DNA from: Cyanobacterium sp. HL-69
Lineage (GTDB): Bacteria; Cyanobacteriota; Cyanobacteriia; Cyanobacteriales; Cyanobacteriaceae
Assembly (NCBI GenBank): GCA_002813895.1
Contig: CP024912.1
Coordinates: 2,821,836 to 2,885,835, forward strand
DNA: 64,000 nt
Reading direction: 5' to 3'
The notes under the pieces were generated by a model, which saw only the letters and a list, made by a program, of their open reading frames with translations, made no database searches and was not told the DNA's origin. A program made the position numbers and the translations under genes. Shown piece after piece: positions 1-10,098 of the stretch (within the stretch, counting starts at the first letter, position 1; each line of letters starts with the position of its first letter).

Positions 1-2
1 CG

Positions 3-200
3 GTGAATCAAATTGAGGGTATTACCAGAATGAGTACAGAAAAAGTTTCTAGCTTGGGCGAGGTGCAAAATTTGTTGGAGATGGACAGAATTGGTCATTG
101 GTTTAGTCTGACTCCTTATTTACAGGGATGGGTAGAAAGGGAAAATGAAAAACCCCTTGCCCTATTAAATCTTAAGTCTATTGTTCAGGCTACCCAATAA
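3..200 (+). CDS. CheW-like adaptor, C-terminal fragment (partial)
   Basis: The frame is open to the left edge, so the 65 visible residues are only the C-terminal end of a gene; the GTG at position 3 need not be the true start. The tail (YLQGWV, then PLALLNLKSIV about nine residues later) resembles the final beta strands of CheW domains, where a YxxG motif is followed by a hydrophobic LLxLxxL stretch. The gene lies 190 bp before a chemoreceptor and a CheA gene, the usual place for CheW in cyanobacterial taxis/pilus operons, where it would link receptor to kinase. The family call rests mostly on context because so little protein is visible. Confidence 0.5.
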   Translation: MNQIEGITRMSTEKVSSLGEVQNLLEMDRIGHWFSLTPYLQGWVERENEKPLALLNLKSIVQATQ

Positions 201-390
201 AGTTATTTTTTAAACATATAAAAAACATCAAACATGGCTTATTTAAAGTAAGTAAATAATTATGGTATAGCTTTATTATTCGACGGACTCAATGTTTACA
301 TGGGGAAATAATCTAACTTATTATTTAACAAGAAATTGCAAATTATTGCTTTCACATTCTATTATTAATCATTAATCATCTTTTAATATT

Positions 391-2379
391 ATGACCTCTC
401 AACAACCTTCCCTCAATGTTTCTGCGGAATTAGTGTCTTCTTCTCTTGATGGGGTGACAGGGCAACCCATCCCTGAGCCAAAACAAGAAGCGAAACAGGG
501 GGGAGGCACTCTGCGAGAGCGTTTACTTTTTACGGTAGTGCCAACGACTTTGATTCCTTTGGTGGTAGTAAGTGCTATTGGGATCAATTTTACCCGTTAT
601 CAGGAGCAACAAAAACAGCAGGGGGAAATAGAGCAAATTGCTTTGGTGACTAGGGAAACGAGTCGGAGTTTTTTGGATAATTTAGAATTTACTGAGGATC
701 GAGATCCTGTCTTGGAGGCGATTAATAGTACCCTGCAAACTTCTTTACAATTTCAGGTGACTGGCTCTCAGGTGGTGCAGATTGTCGACACAAATACGGG
801 GGATGTGGTCAATGGTTTGAGTGGTACGGAGGGAGTAAATTTGGAGCAGGTGGTGGGAGGAAATACCATTGCTGATGTGGGAAGGATTTTTGCGGAGGGA
901 ATATCGACTAATGATTTGGAAAGTATTTTGTCTTCTGTGAGTGTTTTCGATGGGGTTAATAATGCTAATTTGGTTAGCCCTGATGGCGGGGATATAGGGG
1001 TTTTGACTTTGGAGTATCAAAATCGATATTTTAATTTTACTTTAATTCCTGATAGTAATTATTTGGCGATCGCATCGGTGGATAATGCAGATGTGACACA
1101 GTTGGGGGGACAGTTAATTATTGTGTTTGCTACCATTGCTATTTTTTTGGGTGCTTTGGCGGTGGGTAATATTATTTTGTTGGCTCAGACTTTTTCTGCG
1201 CCTTTGGCAAATTTGATTGATAATGCCCAACAGGTGACAGAGGGGGATTTGGATGTTCGGGCGATTCCTGAAGGGACGGTGGAAAGTCGTACGTTGGCGC
1301 AGAATTTTAATGCTCTGGTGAGTCGGGTAAAAGAGTTGATTCGGGAGCAAGAGGCGATCGCCCTTGAGCAACGACAGGAAAAGGAAAAGCTAGAGTTAGG
1401 GATTTTTAACCTCTTAGACGAATTGCAATACGCCGTAGAAGGAGACTTAACCGTAAGAGCCAGTTTAGACTCCATGGAAATGAGTACCGTAGCCGATTTG
1501 TGTAACGCCATCCTCGACAGTTTACAAGACATTGCTTTGCAGGTAAAAGAATCTAGCACTCAGGTGGTTACATCCCTAGGGGAAAACGAATACTCTATTC
1601 AAGAGTTGGCATTCCAAAGCATCAAAGAAACAGAGCAAACCAACCAAACCCTGGCATCCGTGCAAAAAATGTCCTACTCCATCGAAGAAGTGGCAGCCAA
1701 CGCTAGTCAAGCCGCTACCCTTGCCGATGATGCCTATGAGGTGACCAAAAAAGGTTCTGATGCCATGGACAAAACCGTAGAAAGTATTGTCAGCCTTCGT
1801 ACCAATGTGGGAGAAACCGCCAAGAAAATGAAACGTTTAGGGGAATCATCCCAGAACATTTCTCAGGTGGTATCGTTGATCGAAGAAATCGCCCTCAAAA
1901 CTAACCTCCTCGCCATTAATGCTAGTGTGGAAGCCAGTCGTGCAGGGGAGCAAGGACAAGGTTTTACCGTGGTTGCCGAGCAGGTAGGGGCATTGGCAGA
2001 GCAATCAGCGGCTGCCACTAAACAAATTACGCAACTGGTATCGGAAATTCAGAGGGAAACCCAAGATGTCACCATGGCGATGGAGTCGGGGACTTCTCAG
2101 GTAGTTAATACTACCCGTTTGGTGGAATCAACTAAGCAACGCCTAGAGAGGGTATTAGAGCGATCGCAACGTATCAACGAACTAATGCAAAATATCTCTA
2201 CATCTACCGTATCTCAGGCACAAACCTCCCGTTTGGTGACAGAATTAATGGAAAAAATTGCCGAACAATCAGAACAAAGATCATTTTCCTCGGAAAAAAT
2301 CGCTCAATCTATCAAAGATACCGCCACCATTGCCAAACAACTAGAATCAGCGGTGGAACAATTTAAAGTTAATGAGTAA
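391..2379 (+). CDS. Methyl-accepting chemotaxis protein (PilJ-like)
   Basis: A 662-residue membrane chemoreceptor. A cytoplasmic N-terminal tail precedes TM1 (about residues 45-67); a periplasmic region runs to TM2 (about 241-266); then come a HAMP domain (about 267-320), a second HAMP-like segment (about 338-388) and a long MCP signalling coiled coil. The hairpin tip, which contacts CheA and CheW, is near residues 500-540 and includes [16 protein letters not shown]. No GAF or bilin-binding domain is seen, so this is closer to PilJ than to the phytochrome-type PixJ1. It precedes the CheA gene by 69 bp and is probably cotranscribed with it, feeding type IV pilus or phototaxis control. The ligand is unknown. 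Confidence 0.92.
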   Translation: MTSQQPSLNVSAELVSSSLDGVTGQPIPEPKQEAKQGGGTLRERLLFTVVPTTLIPLVVVSAIGINFTRYQEQQKQQGEIEQIALVTRETSRSFLDNLEFTEDRDPVLEAINSTLQTSLQFQVTGSQVVQIVDTNTGDVVNGLSGTEGVNLEQVVGGNTIADVGRIFAEGISTNDLESILSSVSVFDGVNNANLVSPDGGDIGVLTLEYQNRYFNFTLIPDSNYLAIASVDNADVTQLGGQLIIVFATIAIFLGALAVGNIILLAQTFSAPLANLIDNAQQVTEGDLDVRAIPEGTVESRTLAQNFNALVSRVKELIREQEAIALEQRQEKEKLELGIFNLLDELQYAVEGDLTVRASLDSMEMSTVADLCNAILDSLQDIALQVKESSTQVVTSLGENEYSIQELAFQSIKETEQTNQTLASVQKMSYSIEEVAANASQAATLADDAYEVTKKGSDAMDKTVESIVSLRTNVGETAKKMKRLGESSQNISQVVSLIEEIALKTNLLAINASVEASRAGEQGQGFTVVAEQVGALAEQSAAATKQITQLVSEIQRETQDVTMAMESGTSQVVNTTRLVESTKQRLERVLERSQRINELMQNISTSTVSQAQTSRLVTELMEKIAEQSEQRSFSSEKIAQSIKDTATIAKQLESAVEQFKVNE

Positions 2380-2425
2380 TTAAGAATGAAGAGTGATTGG
2401 TAATCAAAAACCATTGCCTATTAAA

Positions 2426-2446
2426 CCTCACCCCTAACCCCTAAAA
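2426..2446. repeat. Heptamer tandem repeat, 3 units
   Basis: Three 7-base units of the form CCTMACC/CCTAAAA lie directly before the CheA start codon and occupy the place where a Shine-Dalgarno sequence would be; none is visible. Related heptamer arrays occur in several other intergenic gaps of this window. Confidence 0.5.
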
Positions 2447-2448
2447 CA

Positions 2449-5400
2449 ATGAATCGAGATCAAATAAAGCTCAACTTTTTAGAAGAAGCCCAAGATTGTT
2501 TTAACACAGTCGAAAGCAACATATTAGACATTAGCGCAACCATAGCCGAGGCAGAAAAATTAGATCTGATTTTGCGAGAAGTTCACTCTGTCAAAGGTGG
2601 TGCAGGGATGATGGGTTTTATGGCACTCAATCAGGTAGCCCACCGTTTAGAAGACTTTTTGAAGGTGTTGCGGGTACATCATCATTCTAAGCACATTGAT
2701 TTGGAGGTGGAAAATTTATTGCTTAGGGCTGTGGATGCCATGGTGATAATTAAGGATAGTTATTTGAGGGGGGAAGAAGTTTCTCAAGGTTGGTTAGAGA
2801 GGGAAATTAACCCTATTTTTGAGGGGTTAAAAGAACATTTAGGGGAGTTACGGGATGAGGATGAGGATTTATTATTCAAACAACAGGATGAGGAAAGTAG
2901 TGGGGAGTTACAGATGTTTGAGGAGGGGGTTGATACTATCCTCGATGATTTTGAAACTCAAATAAATGATTTACCCGTAGATAAGTTGGCTTCTGGGGTG
3001 GTGATGACGGCGGAAAAAATCTTGATGTATGCGCGTATGGCGGATTTAGAGCCAGTTATTAATTTATCAGAATCGGTGAAACAAAGGGCGATCGCCACTA
3101 GTCAAGATCATATCGTTGATTTAGCTCAAGAGGCGTTAAAGGTTTGGAGGCGATCGCACGGGCTAGTGATGCGGGGAAATTTAGATAAATTACCATGGGA
3201 TTTGGAAAGTTTACCCATAGAAAATAATTCTATTACCCCAGACGTTGATTTTGAATTGGGGGATGATGATTTATTCTCCCTGAGTAACGCCCTGGATGAA
3301 GTGGTAGATTTTGATTTACCTTTAGAAAACGATGATTTACTCTCCCTGAGTAATGCCCTAGACGAAGTGGTAGATTTCGATTTACCCTTAGAAAACGATG
3401 ATTTACTCTCCCTGAGTAACGCCATGGATGAAGTGGTAGATTTTGATTTACCCTTAGAAAACGATAATTCTGTAGCACAATTTTCCGAAGATTTTCTTGC
3501 CCTAGAAAGCCTTGGCAAAGACATAGAAGAAGCCATGGAAGATGCTTTTGCAGAAGTGTTTGAGGATACCTCTAGCCCCCAAGAAGAGCTAATTTCTACT
3601 CCCGAACCTCAAATCATCAAGGTAGCACCCCAAACGGGGAAAATGGTCAAAGTTCCCGTGGAGCAATTATCACAATTTAATGCTCTTTTTGGTAAATTAA
3701 TTTTAGAACGAAACCGTCTCAATTTACGCCTAGAACAAATCAGAGCTTTTGGGGAGTTGATGCAACGGCGGATGAATCAATTAGAGCGCTCGAACAAGGA
3801 GTTAAGGGATTGGTATGATCGAGCCTCCTCGGAAGGTTGGATTGATGAACAGGATTCCACGGTGGTTTCATCTTTGAATGAACAATCTTTAGTTACCAAG
3901 GCGACCCTAGAAGACTTTGACACCCTAGAAATGGATCGCTATAGCGATTTACACGTCATTTCTCAGGAGCAAATCGAAACTATTGTGCAGTTAAAAGAGG
4001 TTAGCACGGATATTAATTTTAGTATCGGTGATATTAACCAAGCCCTGCAAGAGTTGAATCACACCATGGAATCTTTGCAGAAAAATGCCACTCGCATCCA
4101 GATGCGTCCTTTTGCTGATTTGGTGAGGGGTTTTCCTCGCTTTATCCGAGATTTAGGAATACAGTTTGGCAAAAAGGTAAATCTAAAAATTGAGGGGGAA
4201 ACTACTTTACTCGATCGCACTTTTATTGAGGCTCTCAATGCTCCCCTTACTCACCTGTTACGCAATGCTTTTGACCATGGTATCGAAGATTCTCAAGCTC
4301 GTGTTTTAGCAGGAAAACCAGCCCAAGGAACTATCACCCTGAGCGCCTTTAACCGTGGTACAAAAATTATGGTTACTATCCAAGATGATGGGGCTGGAAT
4401 TCCTTTAGAAAAAATTAGTCAACGACTCCTGAAAATGGGTATTAGTGGGGCAGAAATTGCCAAAATGAAGCCTTCTCAAATTATGGACTATATTTTTGAG
4501 CCTGGTTTTAGTACCGCTTCCGAGGTGACGGAGTTGTCGGGAAGGGGTGTGGGCATGGATATAGTGCGATCGAATATTCATGAGTTGCAGGGGGAAATCC
4601 ATGCCTACAGTACCCCAGGAGAGGGTACCACTTTTACCCTTTCTCTTCCCTTTAATTTATCCATTCTTCAGGTGATGTTGGTGGAAACTCAACAGATGGT
4701 GTTTGCGGTGCCTGTCAACAGTGTGAGGGAAATTATTAAATGTCCTGAATCCGTTGAGCAAAAGCGGGTTTCATGGCAAAATCAAATTATTCCTGTGGTT
4801 CGTATGGAAGACTTTTTGATTTTTAATCGTCCTTCTAAACCGTTTGAAATGGCGGGTTATCCTGTTATTGAGAAACCTACATTGTTGATTGTGGGGGAAG
4901 GAAATAATTGTGGAGCTATTTATCTAGAGCGTTATTGGGGTGAGCAGGAGGTGACTATTCGCCCCATTGAAACCCATCTGCCTTTGCCTCATGGCTTCAT
5001 TAGCTCTCTGGTTTTAGGGGATGGACGGGTATTGCCTTTAATTGATCCTGCGGTGATGCTTCAAGAAGGCATTGAGCAACAAAATGATTTTGAACCACGC
5101 ACTCAAATGTTTGGTAATGATTATTATAAAGGCTTTAGGGGCGATCGCCATAATACCCTTCTCATTGTGGATGACTCTATCAATGTCCGTCGCTACCTTG
5201 CCTCTACCCTAGAAAAAGCAGGGTATCAAGTAGAACAAGCCAAGGATGGACAAGAAGCGGTAGATAAACTATTGGCAGGAATTTCCGTTCAAGGGGTTAT
5301 CTGTGACATCGAAATGCCCCGCCTTGATGGATACGGAGTGTTAGAAGAAATTAAAGGCAAATCTCAATTTAACTCTTTGCCTATAATTATGCTTACCTCC

Positions 5401-5526
5401 CGAAGCAATGAAAAACATAAAAAATTAGCTTTTAATTTGGGGGCTAATGGTTACTTTTCAAAACCCTATAATGAGGAGGAATTACTGAAAACCATCGAGA
5501 AATTAGTAAAAGTAAATTATCTCTAG
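2449..5526 (+). CDS. CheA-type hybrid histidine kinase (PilL/PixL-like)
   Basis: A 1025-residue kinase. The N-terminal Hpt domain carries the phosphorylated histidine in HSVKGGAGM (His46). A variable linker contains three perfect-register 22-residue repeats (about 273-338). The dimerisation region is followed by a HATPase domain: N box LLRNAFDHGIED near 605, G1 DDGAGI near 646, G2 GRGVGMDIV near 698. A CheW-like regulatory domain spans about 740-880. A C-terminal receiver domain contains VDDS near 905 and phospho-acceptor Asp953 in CDIEMPRLDG. It should take signal from the adjacent receptor and pass phosphate to its own receiver and to partner CheY/PatA proteins. Gene order and domains match cyanobacterial tax/pil loci. 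Confidence 0.93.
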   Translation: MNRDQIKLNFLEEAQDCFNTVESNILDISATIAEAEKLDLILREVHSVKGGAGMMGFMALNQVAHRLEDFLKVLRVHHHSKHIDLEVENLLLRAVDAMVIIKDSYLRGEEVSQGWLEREINPIFEGLKEHLGELRDEDEDLLFKQQDEESSGELQMFEEGVDTILDDFETQINDLPVDKLASGVVMTAEKILMYARMADLEPVINLSESVKQRAIATSQDHIVDLAQEALKVWRRSHGLVMRGNLDKLPWDLESLPIENNSITPDVDFELGDDDLFSLSNALDEVVDFDLPLENDDLLSLSNALDEVVDFDLPLENDDLLSLSNAMDEVVDFDLPLENDNSVAQFSEDFLALESLGKDIEEAMEDAFAEVFEDTSSPQEELISTPEPQIIKVAPQTGKMVKVPVEQLSQFNALFGKLILERNRLNLRLEQIRAFGELMQRRMNQLERSNKELRDWYDRASSEGWIDEQDSTVVSSLNEQSLVTKATLEDFDTLEMDRYSDLHVISQEQIETIVQLKEVSTDINFSIGDINQALQELNHTMESLQKNATRIQMRPFADLVRGFPRFIRDLGIQFGKKVNLKIEGETTLLDRTFIEALNAPLTHLLRNAFDHGIEDSQARVLAGKPAQGTITLSAFNRGTKIMVTIQDDGAGIPLEKISQRLLKMGISGAEIAKMKPSQIMDYIFEPGFSTASEVTELSGRGVGMDIVRSNIHELQGEIHAYSTPGEGTTFTLSLPFNLSILQVMLVETQQMVFAVPVNSVREIIKCPESVEQKRVSWQNQIIPVVRMEDFLIFNRPSKPFEMAGYPVIEKPTLLIVGEGNNCGAIYLERYWGEQEVTIRPIETHLPLPHGFISSLVLGDGRVLPLIDPAVMLQEGIEQQNDFEPRTQMFGNDYYKGFRGDRHNTLLIVDDSINVRRYLASTLEKAGYQVEQAKDGQEAVDKLLAGISVQGVICDIEMPRLDGYGVLEEIKGKSQFNSLPIIMLTSRSNEKHKKLAFNLGANGYFSKPYNEEELLKTIEKLVKVNYL
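3265..3462 (+). repeat. Three tandem 66-bp repeats inside the cheA gene
   Basis: Units at 3265-3330, 3331-3396 and 3397-3462 are nearly identical, each encoding 22 residues that begin DDL(L/F)SLSNA and end DFDLPLEN; a partial fourth start follows. All are in frame and lie in the acidic linker between the Hpt and kinase core. Substitutions between units are mainly at synonymous positions (apart from Phe/Leu and Leu/Met changes). Confidence 0.95.
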
Positions 5527-5910
5527 GTTTATGATTAAAAAATATTAAAGAGAATAAAAAGTACATAACAAATGGCTTTTATAAACTTATTAATAAAACT
5601 ACATATTATTTTAAACATACACAAACAAATTACATCGTATAATAGCTAAATAACTTTTGAAAAATAGTCTAAAATGACTATAACTAAAAACAGCACTTAC
5701 ATAATTTTATTCCTAAGATATTTAAACCTATAAAGATAATCTCTGTCTAATACTTGATAAGAGAGTTTAACCCTTTTATTTAATTTGAGATGTGTATAAA
5801 ATTATCGCTATTTATTGATTAAGTAGTCGTCTCTCATCCATTGAGTAGATTGAATTTAGTCTAATCCTAATATATTAATTCCATGATATTTCTATGAGGT
5901 GAAATATAAA
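5527..5910. other. AT-rich intergenic region
   Basis: About 380 bp between the CheA gene and the PATAN response regulator. It is strongly AT-rich and holds no reading frame of note. A promoter for the downstream gene is expected here, but I cannot point to a convincing -35/-10 pair. GAGGTGA at 5895-5901 is a plausible ribosome binding site for the ATG at 5911. Confidence 0.5.
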
Positions 5911-7218
5911 ATGAATAGTCAAGCCAAGCAAACAACTTCAAAATTTAATCCCATTAATATTCTTCAATATTTTTATAAAAATCAATTAACAGTTCATTTA
6001 CAGCTAGTATCAAACTTTGTAACATGGAATCTTTATTACATTGATGGTGCATTACAATATGCTAATCATTCCTTGCAATCATTAGACACATTAGAATATT
6101 ATTTAAGCCGTTTAGCTCCTCATCTAGTGGGCAAAATTATTCCTTCTCTCAAATCAAAAAGAAATATAAATAAATTAGAGAATATAGAGTTAGTCTATTT
6201 CTTATGTCAAAAAGAAGTAATTGACAACCAAGAAAAAAATCTTCTTATCAATGAGTTAACTCAAGATACCCTAGAATCATTCCTCTGGCTACAAGAAGGG
6301 GAGTATCGTTGGGAAAAATTGGAAAAAGCAGAAATATTGAAGATAAAAAACATGGTTGGGGATAATGTTGTGCAAATTCCCTCCATGGTTAAGTCTTTGC
6401 GTCTTCGTCATCAACTATGGCAAAAAGTTTCCAAACTGGTAAAATCTCCCTATCAAAGACCTTTGTTTGTTAATATTGTTAACGCTCAAAAAACAGTACC
6501 CCAAGGGAAGTTGTCTCCGAGGGTGTTGGCACAACTAGCCAAATTGGTCAATACTGATACTACTATCCGAGATATGGCTACTTTTTTGAAACAGGATGAG
6601 TTAAAAATCATCAGTTTACTCGCTCCGTATATTCAGCGGGGTGTAATTCGTTTACAAACTGCAAAATATCCTTACAATAATTTGCCCAGTTTACCTTCTA
6701 TGGAGGAGGAAGTTATGCAAAGTGCTACACCATCTGTGCAACCACAAAGGGCAAATGTGATTGCTAAGTCTGTGAAAGCTGATAGTAATGGTGGATTGTC
6801 TTCTGCCGTTGATTCTTTCTCTGAGCAAAACAAGTATAAAATTATTTGTATTGATGATAGTGAAACAATGTTGGCAACTATCAAGGATTATTTGCAGGGA
6901 GATTATTTTGAGGTGGTGACGGTGGAAAATCCCATAGAATCTCTTTCTTATCTATTTGAAAGTAAACCTGATTTGATTTTGATGGATTTGTCGATGCCGA
7001 AGATCAACGGTAATCGTCTTTCTCAGATTCTTAAGAGTAGTTCTATGTTTAAAAATGTTCCTATTATCATTGTTAGTGGGAATCATAAAATGTTGGATGC
7101 TGAAAAAATGGAGAGTATTGGTGCTAAGGATTTCTTACCTAAACCTTTTTCTCAAATGCAGTTATTAAATATTGTTAATAAGCATTTACAACCTAACTAT
7201 TCTGCGTTAAGCAAATAA
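5911..7218 (+). CDS. PATAN-domain response regulator (PatA/PixG type)
   Basis: The N-terminal part (roughly residues 10-150) resembles the PATAN domain found in PatA-type cyanobacterial regulators; the middle is an uncharacterised helical region. The C-terminal receiver domain starts near CIDDSE, has phospho-acceptor Asp359 in LMDLSMPKING and the conserved Lys in LPKPF. A GTG in frame lies at 5899, but the GAGGTGA at 5895-5901 is better spaced for ATG 5911, so I use that start (435 residues). In Synechocystis such proteins sit at the head of tax operons and act with CheA in phototaxis or pilus control. Here it lies after the CheA gene, so the same signalling role is inferred. Confidence 0.85.
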   Translation: MNSQAKQTTSKFNPINILQYFYKNQLTVHLQLVSNFVTWNLYYIDGALQYANHSLQSLDTLEYYLSRLAPHLVGKIIPSLKSKRNINKLENIELVYFLCQKEVIDNQEKNLLINELTQDTLESFLWLQEGEYRWEKLEKAEILKIKNMVGDNVVQIPSMVKSLRLRHQLWQKVSKLVKSPYQRPLFVNIVNAQKTVPQGKLSPRVLAQLAKLVNTDTTIRDMATFLKQDELKIISLLAPYIQRGVIRLQTAKYPYNNLPSLPSMEEEVMQSATPSVQPQRANVIAKSVKADSNGGLSSAVDSFSEQNKYKIICIDDSETMLATIKDYLQGDYFEVVTVENPIESLSYLFESKPDLILMDLSMPKINGNRLSQILKSSSMFKNVPIIIVSGNHKMLDAEKMESIGAKDFLPKPFSQMQLLNIVNKHLQPNYSALSK

Positions 7219-7270
7219 ATTTTCACATATTTTCATCTTCAATTCTTTAAATATAAATTAGTAAACAATC

Positions 7271-8014
7271 ATGAATGTAACTTATGATATTCCCCTCGTT
7301 ATTCTTTCCGCTATTATTGCGGTGGGGGCTGGTTATTTCACCATCGAAATGTCTCAGGAAGTAACTTTAAACAAGGGTTTAGAGCGTTGGAGTTGGTTGC
7401 TCATTAGTGCTGTAACTATGGGTATGGGTATTTGGGGTATGCACTTTATTGCCATGACGGCTTTTTCTATCGAGCCCAAGATTAGTTATGATTTTTTGAT
7501 TGTGTTAGTTTCTTTGTTTGCGGCTGTGGTGGGTTGTATTCAGGGTTTATACATTATCACTCAGCCTTTGGTGACAAATAAAACCATTGTGGCGGGGGCT
7601 ATCACCATGGGGGCGGCCATTGCAGGAATGCACTACATTGGTATGGCTGCCATGAGGGTGGCTGCGGATGTGAGTTATGATCCTACTTTGTTTATTTTAT
7701 CGGTTGTAATTGCGATCGCAGCTTCTTTTGCGGCCATTAAAATTGTTATTGGATTAAGGACAGGGAAAAAAGATGCTTTGTATAACTTCAAAAAAACCAG
7801 TGCGTCTCTAATTATGGGTGTTGCGGTGTTATCGATGCACTATACAGGCATGGCAGCGGCTAAATTCACCACCAATTATAGTTTACTGACCCAACAAGCC
7901 ACAAACATTCTGGATAGCCAGATGATTGGTTTTTCCGTTGCCCTTGCGGTGTTAGGGATGTTTGCGATCGTTTACACTGTATTAGCTAACTCCCATTGGA
8001 ATCGTTCTGTTTAA
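7271..8014 (+). CDS. MHYT-domain integral membrane sensor
   Basis: A 247-residue protein with about seven hydrophobic segments and three copies of the MHYT signature: MHFIAM at residue 57, MHYIGM at 120 and MHYTGM at 189. This triplicated arrangement defines the MHYT domain, proposed in the literature to bind a metal (likely copper) and to sense oxygen, CO or NO. Unlike many homologues there is no attached GGDEF, EAL or kinase domain, so it must signal through a partner. It begins 52 bp after the PATAN regulator and may belong to the taxis cluster as a sensing partner (inference). Confidence 0.85.
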   Translation: MNVTYDIPLVILSAIIAVGAGYFTIEMSQEVTLNKGLERWSWLLISAVTMGMGIWGMHFIAMTAFSIEPKISYDFLIVLVSLFAAVVGCIQGLYIITQPLVTNKTIVAGAITMGAAIAGMHYIGMAAMRVAADVSYDPTLFILSVVIAIAASFAAIKIVIGLRTGKKDALYNFKKTSASLIMGVAVLSMHYTGMAAAKFTTNYSLLTQQATNILDSQMIGFSVALAVLGMFAIVYTVLANSHWNRSV

Positions 8015-8175
8015 AATACCTTGGGGCGGTACTACCAAAAATATTTGCTAAATATTATAGTATAATATATTCTCTGGACAATTATCGCTAAATGTAAAAA
8101 AAATAACAAGCCTCGGATAATTGCGGATTACATATTGATTGATTATATAGAAAAGGTTTAGCTCATTACAATAGC

Positions 8176-10062
8176 ATGACAAAGCAACAAACAAGACAGT
8201 TTGACTACGTTAAAATCGGCATCGCCTCCCCCGAAAGAATTAGAGAATGGGGCGAGCGCACCTTACCCAATGGTATTGTAGTCGGTGAAGTAACAACCCC
8301 AGAAACCATCAACTATCGTACCCTCAAGCCCGAAATGGACGGCTTATTTTGTGAGAAAATTTTTGGTCCTTCCAAGGATTGGGAATGTCATTGTGGAAAA
8401 TATAAGAGAGTACGCCATCGTGGCATTGTGTGCGAACGTTGTGGGGTTGAAGTTACAGAGTCTAGGGTGCGCCGTCATCGTATGGGCTACCTCAAACTAG
8501 CCGCCCCTGTTACCCACGTATGGTACTTAAAAGGAATTCCTAGTTATCTAAGTATTCTCCTTGATATGCCCCTTCGGGACGTAGAACAAGTAGTATATTT
8601 CAACTCCTACGTGGTGCTAAACCCCGGTAATGCCAGTAACTTGAGTAACCGTCAATTGCTCAGTGAAGATCAATGGATGGAAATTGAGGAGCAAATTTAT
8701 GCCGAGGATTCAGAATTAGAAGATATTGAAGTAGGTATTGGCGCCGAGGCGGTAGAGCGTTTATTACAAGAAATTCAACTAGAAGAAGAAGCAGATAAAT
8801 TAAGGGAAGATATAAGCAACAGTAAAGGACAAAAAAGAGCGAAATTAATCAAAAGATTACGCTTAATTGATAACTTTATTGCCACAGGTTCAAAACCTGA
8901 ATGGATGGTTTTAAGTGTAATTCCTGTCATTCCCCCTGATTTGCGCCCCATGGTGCAATTAGATGGTGGTCGTTTTGCTACCTCTGACCTTAACGATTTA
9001 TACCGTCGTGTAATTAACCGTAATAATCGTTTAAAACGTCTTCAAGAAATTCTTGCCCCTGAAATTATTATCCGTAACGAAAAACGGATGTTACAAGAAG
9101 CGGTGGATGCTCTTATTGATAACGGACGTAGAGGGCGTACTGTGGTAGGTGGTAATAATCGTCCCCTCAAATCCCTTTCTGATATTATCGAAGGGAAGCA
9201 AGGTCGTTTCCGTCAAAACCTCTTGGGTAAACGGGTGGACTACTCTGGACGTTCGGTAATTGTAGTCGGTCCTAGTTTACAGATTTATCAGTGCGGTTTG
9301 CCTAGGGAAATGGCGATCGAACTTTTCCAACCCTTTGTCATTAACCGTCTCATCCGTATCGGTATTGTTAGCAATATCAAGGCGGCTAAGAAAATGATTA
9401 TCAAAGGTGATCCTAGTATCTGGAAAGTATTAGAGGAAGTTATCACAGGACACCCTGTACTACTAAACCGTGCGCCGACTCTTCACCGTTTGGGTATCCA
9501 AGCCTTTGAGCCTGTGTTGGTAGAGGGTAGAGCTATTCAACTCCATCCTCTTGTGTGTCCTCCTTTCAACGCTGACTTTGACGGGGACCAAATGGCGGTA
9601 CACGTACCCCTGTCCATTGAAGCCCAAGCGGAGGCTCGTTTGTTGATGATGGCTTGTCACAACATTCTTTCTCCTGCTACGGGTAAACCTATTATCGCTC
9701 CTTCTCAGGATATGGTATTGGGTTGTTATTACCTAACAGCAGAAAATCCTGCTGCCACTAAGGGCGCTGATAGTTATTATGCTAACCTTGAGGATGCTTT
9801 TAAAGCCTATGAGCAAGGTTTAATTGATTTACACGCCTATGTATGGGTGCGTTTTGATGGGGAGGTTGATGGTAGTCGCCCTGATGATACCCCAGAAAAA
9901 ATTGAAGAACTTACCGATGGTAGTGTTTGGAAGTATTATGGCGATCGCAAAGTGCGCGAAACCGCTGAGGGTGAAAAAATTGCCCAATATGTCCACACCA
10001 CTCCCGGACGCATTATTTATAACAAAACCATCATTGACGCTTTAGATTTTGAAGCTGTTTAA
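8176..10062 (+). CDS. rpoC1: DNA-directed RNA polymerase subunit gamma
   Basis: A 628-residue protein matching the N-terminal half of bacterial beta-prime, the cyanobacterial/plastid split form. The N-terminal zinc-binding cysteines are visible (CHCG and CERCGVEV region, about residues 74-96), and the catalytic magnesium-binding motif [12 protein letters not shown] is intact near residue 460. Full length for the family. In many cyanobacteria rpoB-rpoC1-rpoC2 are adjacent; here rpoC1 stands alone, flanked by an MHYT gene and a P-loop kinase, an arrangement also known from Synechocystis. A strong intrinsic terminator follows directly. Confidence 0.98.
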   Translation: MTKQQTRQFDYVKIGIASPERIREWGERTLPNGIVVGEVTTPETINYRTLKPEMDGLFCEKIFGPSKDWECHCGKYKRVRHRGIVCERCGVEVTESRVRRHRMGYLKLAAPVTHVWYLKGIPSYLSILLDMPLRDVEQVVYFNSYVVLNPGNASNLSNRQLLSEDQWMEIEEQIYAEDSELEDIEVGIGAEAVERLLQEIQLEEEADKLREDISNSKGQKRAKLIKRLRLIDNFIATGSKPEWMVLSVIPVIPPDLRPMVQLDGGRFATSDLNDLYRRVINRNNRLKRLQEILAPEIIIRNEKRMLQEAVDALIDNGRRGRTVVGGNNRPLKSLSDIIEGKQGRFRQNLLGKRVDYSGRSVIVVGPSLQIYQCGLPREMAIELFQPFVINRLIRIGIVSNIKAAKKMIIKGDPSIWKVLEEVITGHPVLLNRAPTLHRLGIQAFEPVLVEGRAIQLHPLVCPPFNADFDGDQMAVHVPLSIEAQAEARLLMMACHNILSPATGKPIIAPSQDMVLGCYYLTAENPAATKGADSYYANLEDAFKAYEQGLIDLHAYVWVRFDGEVDGSRPDDTPEKIEELTDGSVWKYYGDRKVRETAEGEKIAQYVHTTPGRIIYNKTIIDALDFEAV

Positions 10063-10072
10063 TTAAACTATG

Positions 10073-10098
10073 GGGAGGCACATTGTCTCCCTTTTTTT
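10073..10098 (+). terminator. Intrinsic terminator of rpoC1
   Basis: Stem GGGAGGCA (10073-10080) pairs with TGTCTCCC (10084-10091) with one G-T pair and a 3-base loop, followed by seven T (10092-10098). The T run ends exactly one base before the next gene's ATG. Confidence 0.85.

Noticed and set aside
3126-3536. Ser/Lys-rich repeat frames on the minus strand
   Set aside because: Shadows of the 66-bp tandem repeats in the cheA gene.
8061-8066. TATAAT upstream of rpoC1 as a -10 box
   Set aside because: No -35 element at a suitable distance and the surrounding DNA is a run of AT repeats; not strong enough to list.
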